Source: Owenia fusiformis (taxonomy: Eukaryota; Annelida; Polychaeta; Sabellida; Oweniidae). Taken from it: a stretch of DNA of 60,000 nt. The stretch covers positions 26,057,248-26,117,247 of the forward strand of contig CAIIXF020000003.1 in assembly GCA_903813345.2 (NCBI GenBank), written 5' to 3'. The translations under genes were made by a program, and so were the position numbers. Below, one piece after another: positions 57,468 to 60,000 of this stretch (position 1 is its first letter; each line of letters starts with the position of its first letter). The notes under the pieces were generated by a model. The model did not search any database. It was given only the letters and a program-made list of their open reading frames with translations, and was not told the origin of the DNA.

Positions 57468-58523
57468 TTAATAATATGTTTCATCATCGTCATCATCATC
57501 ACCATCATTAAGTTTTGATCCAATACGATATTTCTCAACTAACACCTTTTTCTGATTGTCTGTCAAATATGTTGCATCGATGCAGACTTTTATACATGCA
57601 GTCATATCCTCATGCGCATAAATATCCTGATGGTCCATTATCTTAACCAATGCTTCAAAAAGTATGGCTTTGGATTTCAGAGTATACTTTTGTTGGATTT
57701 TTGACTGAGCTGGGCCATCGACTAGAATACTTGATGTCACCAATAGATGGAGCTCTCTGGAATGTGATACAGCTTTAAACAGTCGTTTTATCACAAGTTT
57801 TTCAGCTTTTATCGCCAGTTGATGGTTTCCATATTTTAACCAATCGTAGATGTTTGTTTGCTGGGTGTGGGTGAAACCCTTCAACTGTTTCGCTTTTTCT
57901 AAACATTTGTTAATATCTGTGGTTGAATACTGGTAGATGTGAGACGCAACATAAGCCACAGAATTGTAGAGCTTACATAAAGCATCAGAATTGATATGGC
58001 ATCGTTCTATGCTGGAATACTGTTCAAGAATACTGATTAGATTATCTGCATAGTTACATAGACGAATCTCAGAGCCGATATTGTTCACCGCCAAAACCAT
58101 GTTTATTTCATTCTTTGAGCGCTCATGTAAAAGTACCTCCAACCAAATTTTGATGATGCCTTGTTGGTTTTTTGTAAATGATTTGAAGGATTTTGCCAAT
58201 TTAAGACAACTCACAACAGCATCTACAGAAAACACTTTTGGTTGGTGGTGTATATAATCCAATATGTTAAAGAAACGTTTCCACACATTTGTCGGGAAAA
58301 TCCTATCAACATTCTTATATGTGTTAAGGAGGTGTCTATACCCTTGGAGAGCGTCTTGATTTCCAAGTTTTACCTCCTTGAAGATGTTATTTAAATCTTG
58401 CCATATAAGGCAAAGATCCGTTTCCTGCTTTTGCTCTTTGGGGAAAAGGTTTCGAAGTGCCCCAATGCGTTTCCGAAATGAATCCCTTATACTTGAAGAG
58501 TTTTGTTTTTGCGTTCCAGACAT
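57468..58523 (-). CDS. uncharacterised intronless 351-aa protein with three internal repeats
   Basis: A long clean frame from ATG 58523 to TAA 57468, far longer than chance in this AT-rich DNA, with a nearby AATAAA. I do not recognise the family. It is predicted mostly helical, without signal peptide or membrane segment, and ends in an acidic DGDDDDDDE tail (340-348). Three segments, about 81-133, 182-234 and 285-335, share a pattern. A hydrophobic helix is followed about 20 residues later by C(L/I)Kx(A/C), then FT/LT-x-x-QQ/NQ (SCLKLAKSFKSFTKNQQ; KCLEKAKQLKGFTHTQQ; ACIKVCIDATYLTDNQK). It is thus probably an alpha-helical repeat protein. It lies opposite to NDUFAF6, probably within its intron. 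It may be a nested gene or a retrogene. Confidence 0.75.
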   Translation of the reverse strand: MSGTQKQNSSSIRDSFRKRIGALRNLFPKEQKQETDLCLIWQDLNNIFKEVKLGNQDALQGYRHLLNTYKNVDRIFPTNVWKRFFNILDYIHHQPKVFSVDAVVSCLKLAKSFKSFTKNQQGIIKIWLEVLLHERSKNEINMVLAVNNIGSEIRLCNYADNLISILEQYSSIERCHINSDALCKLYNSVAYVASHIYQYSTTDINKCLEKAKQLKGFTHTQQTNIYDWLKYGNHQLAIKAEKLVIKRLFKAVSHSRELHLLVTSSILVDGPAQSKIQQKYTLKSKAILFEALVKIMDHQDIYAHEDMTACIKVCIDATYLTDNQKKVLVEKYRIGSKLNDGDDDDDDETYY

Positions 58524-60000
58524 TTTTGTCCATATATGGAGAATAATTTTACACTAAAATGTATATGTATATAAACTGAACATAGGCCTCAGTGTATAAC
58601 AGTACAGTTGCTAGTTTATGCACATTTAAACTTCAAATCAACCACTTTGACCTTATGAGATTGCCAGCATATTTAAGAAAGATAAGTTCATGACTGCTAT
58701 TGTACATTTTGAAGTATTCAGTTGTTTTATCTTGAAATGTCCACTTGATCTTATGCTGATAGTTCCCAAGTCTGTGTATAATAAGGCTAATTAACCACTT
58801 TGATTGGTGAATATATGCCATGTGATTCGAGCAAAGGTTCATGGGATATGTCTTACATTTCTATTATTGGTGTCCATAATGACCTCTTGATATGTGTATG
58901 TACTTTTTTAGCTGTTCAATGATTGATGCCTAAGGCGTTAACTTGTACCTTATCAGGTTTACATCCATGTATAAGTCTTATCTTTCATTTTTTATTTACT
59001 TTTTCAAAAATACATCAAGTTGAGATGATTTGATATTTACTTTCTGCACACTTCCTTATCAAATAGTTCCATAGTATTACTCCTGCTTGTCACATTGTAG
59101 TTTCATATCCTTTATCTTTAGTCCAAATTATCAAAGCCTTATTCATTCATATTAATCATCCATTATGTTAATCATTTATGATTATTGTCTCTACTGTTAA
59201 TCTTGATTAATGTTTAAAATGTCCTAATCATTAACTTCGGGTGTCATATTCATTTCTACAGTGTGTTAATACTCCTCACCAGTTTTAATATTGTCTCCTT
59301 GTTGTATTGATTTGTATATTACGTATTTGAACACCACATATGTACCAGTGTATCAGTGGTTTTATTGTTATATGCTATATCATGATGCACATATATCTTT
59401 GCCTCCAGTCTGACATTAACATTAGTTAATTCTTCATAACATACACTCAATTTACATGTACTTCTCTTACTAGCTTTACTGCTTGATATACTGCTGTAAA
59501 ATGTCTGTGGTCGATTAGAATACTTTCATCATTGCTGTATAAAGTCTTTAAGGCCACAACAGGCTTAAAATTATGTTTAGCATGCGTAAATAGCCTAGGA
59601 TATGCAAATCATTTTTCTTATTTGACTCTAAAATTGCTTAAATATATATTGGAAAGAATAATTGGATCTATGTATGATCAAAAAAGGCAAGTGGTTTTTG
59701 CAAGGGGCCAGACAGATCTGTTAAACAGATGTTTAAATTGTATGGGTCCAGGAATAAAATGAAACTGCTCCAAATGTTTGTAATGTAATAGGGATGAGGG
59801 GCTGATCATTTGATAATTAGATCTTGATGGACAAAAACTGCTAACTAAAAGATGATGAAACATCCCCCCCACTAATGGCAAATGATTCAGCCCTGATAGA
59901 CTCTGACAGGTGGCTCATGATACAAGGTGACCTAGTGTTCAGTTTTTCAATATTTTACTAGTAAAAAGTTCAAAAGGATGTGGTGAATTCAACAGGGAAA
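58524..60000. other. gene-free stretch to window end
   Basis: No exon or structured repeat that I can support. The 5' side of the 351-aa gene, including its promoter, must start here. Confidence 0.35.

Noticed and set aside
59532-59762. 76-codon frame as the missing last NDUFAF6 exon
   Set aside because: It shows none of the expected C-terminal features of the family and no matching splice phase.

Overview
This window is nuclear DNA of an invertebrate animal. Its genes are split by GT-AG introns, some several kilobases long. It is AT-rich and crowded with decayed LINEs, small TA-flanked inverted-repeat elements, foldback elements and minisatellites. The proteins are ordinary metazoan ones: a carbonic anhydrase-related protein VIII, a flavin monooxygenase, an FkbM-type methyltransferase and the complex I assembly factor NDUFAF6. 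The repeat style, including (TCCG)n-bearing repeats and many TACATGTA motifs, suggests a lophotrochozoan, probably a bivalve or related mollusc. That placement is inference.

Layout. Positions 1-9.8 kb hold no recognisable gene, only a dead LINE fragment, palindromic repeats, a 65-bp minisatellite and one interspersed repeat. Positions 9800-19839 carry a complete 7-exon CA8 gene on + (297 aa, first zinc-ligand His replaced by Arg). Positions 20-27 kb are transposon debris: a mariner-type transposase relic, a MITE and a 3-kb inverted-repeat element with a LINE end and a foldback element inside it. Positions 28345-43772 carry a complete 9-exon flavin monooxygenase on + (550 aa). Its 7.7-kb second intron is a stack of at least six mobile elements. 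Positions 45055-46044 hold an intronless FkbM-type methyltransferase on -. From 48591 to beyond the assembled exons at 55125, NDUFAF6 runs on + with seven exons, and its last exon or exons lie outside the window. An unrecognised intronless 351-aa gene (57468-58523, -) sits downstream of NDUFAF6 exon 7, probably inside its next intron.

The genes do not form a pathway. CA8 is a non-catalytic regulator, known in vertebrates to bind the IP3 receptor. The FMO is an ER-membrane NADPH oxygenase. NDUFAF6 acts in mitochondria. The most unusual feature is that minisatellites have grown out of splice junctions in two different genes. A 41-bp array places four extra 3' splice sites directly before CA8 exon 4. 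A 93-105-bp array copies the end of FMO exon 7 and its 5' splice site about eight times into the following intron. The unrecognised 351-aa protein appears to consist of three diverged repeats.

All gene models were assembled by eye from reading frame, splice phase and remembered family features. No alignment or transcript data were used.
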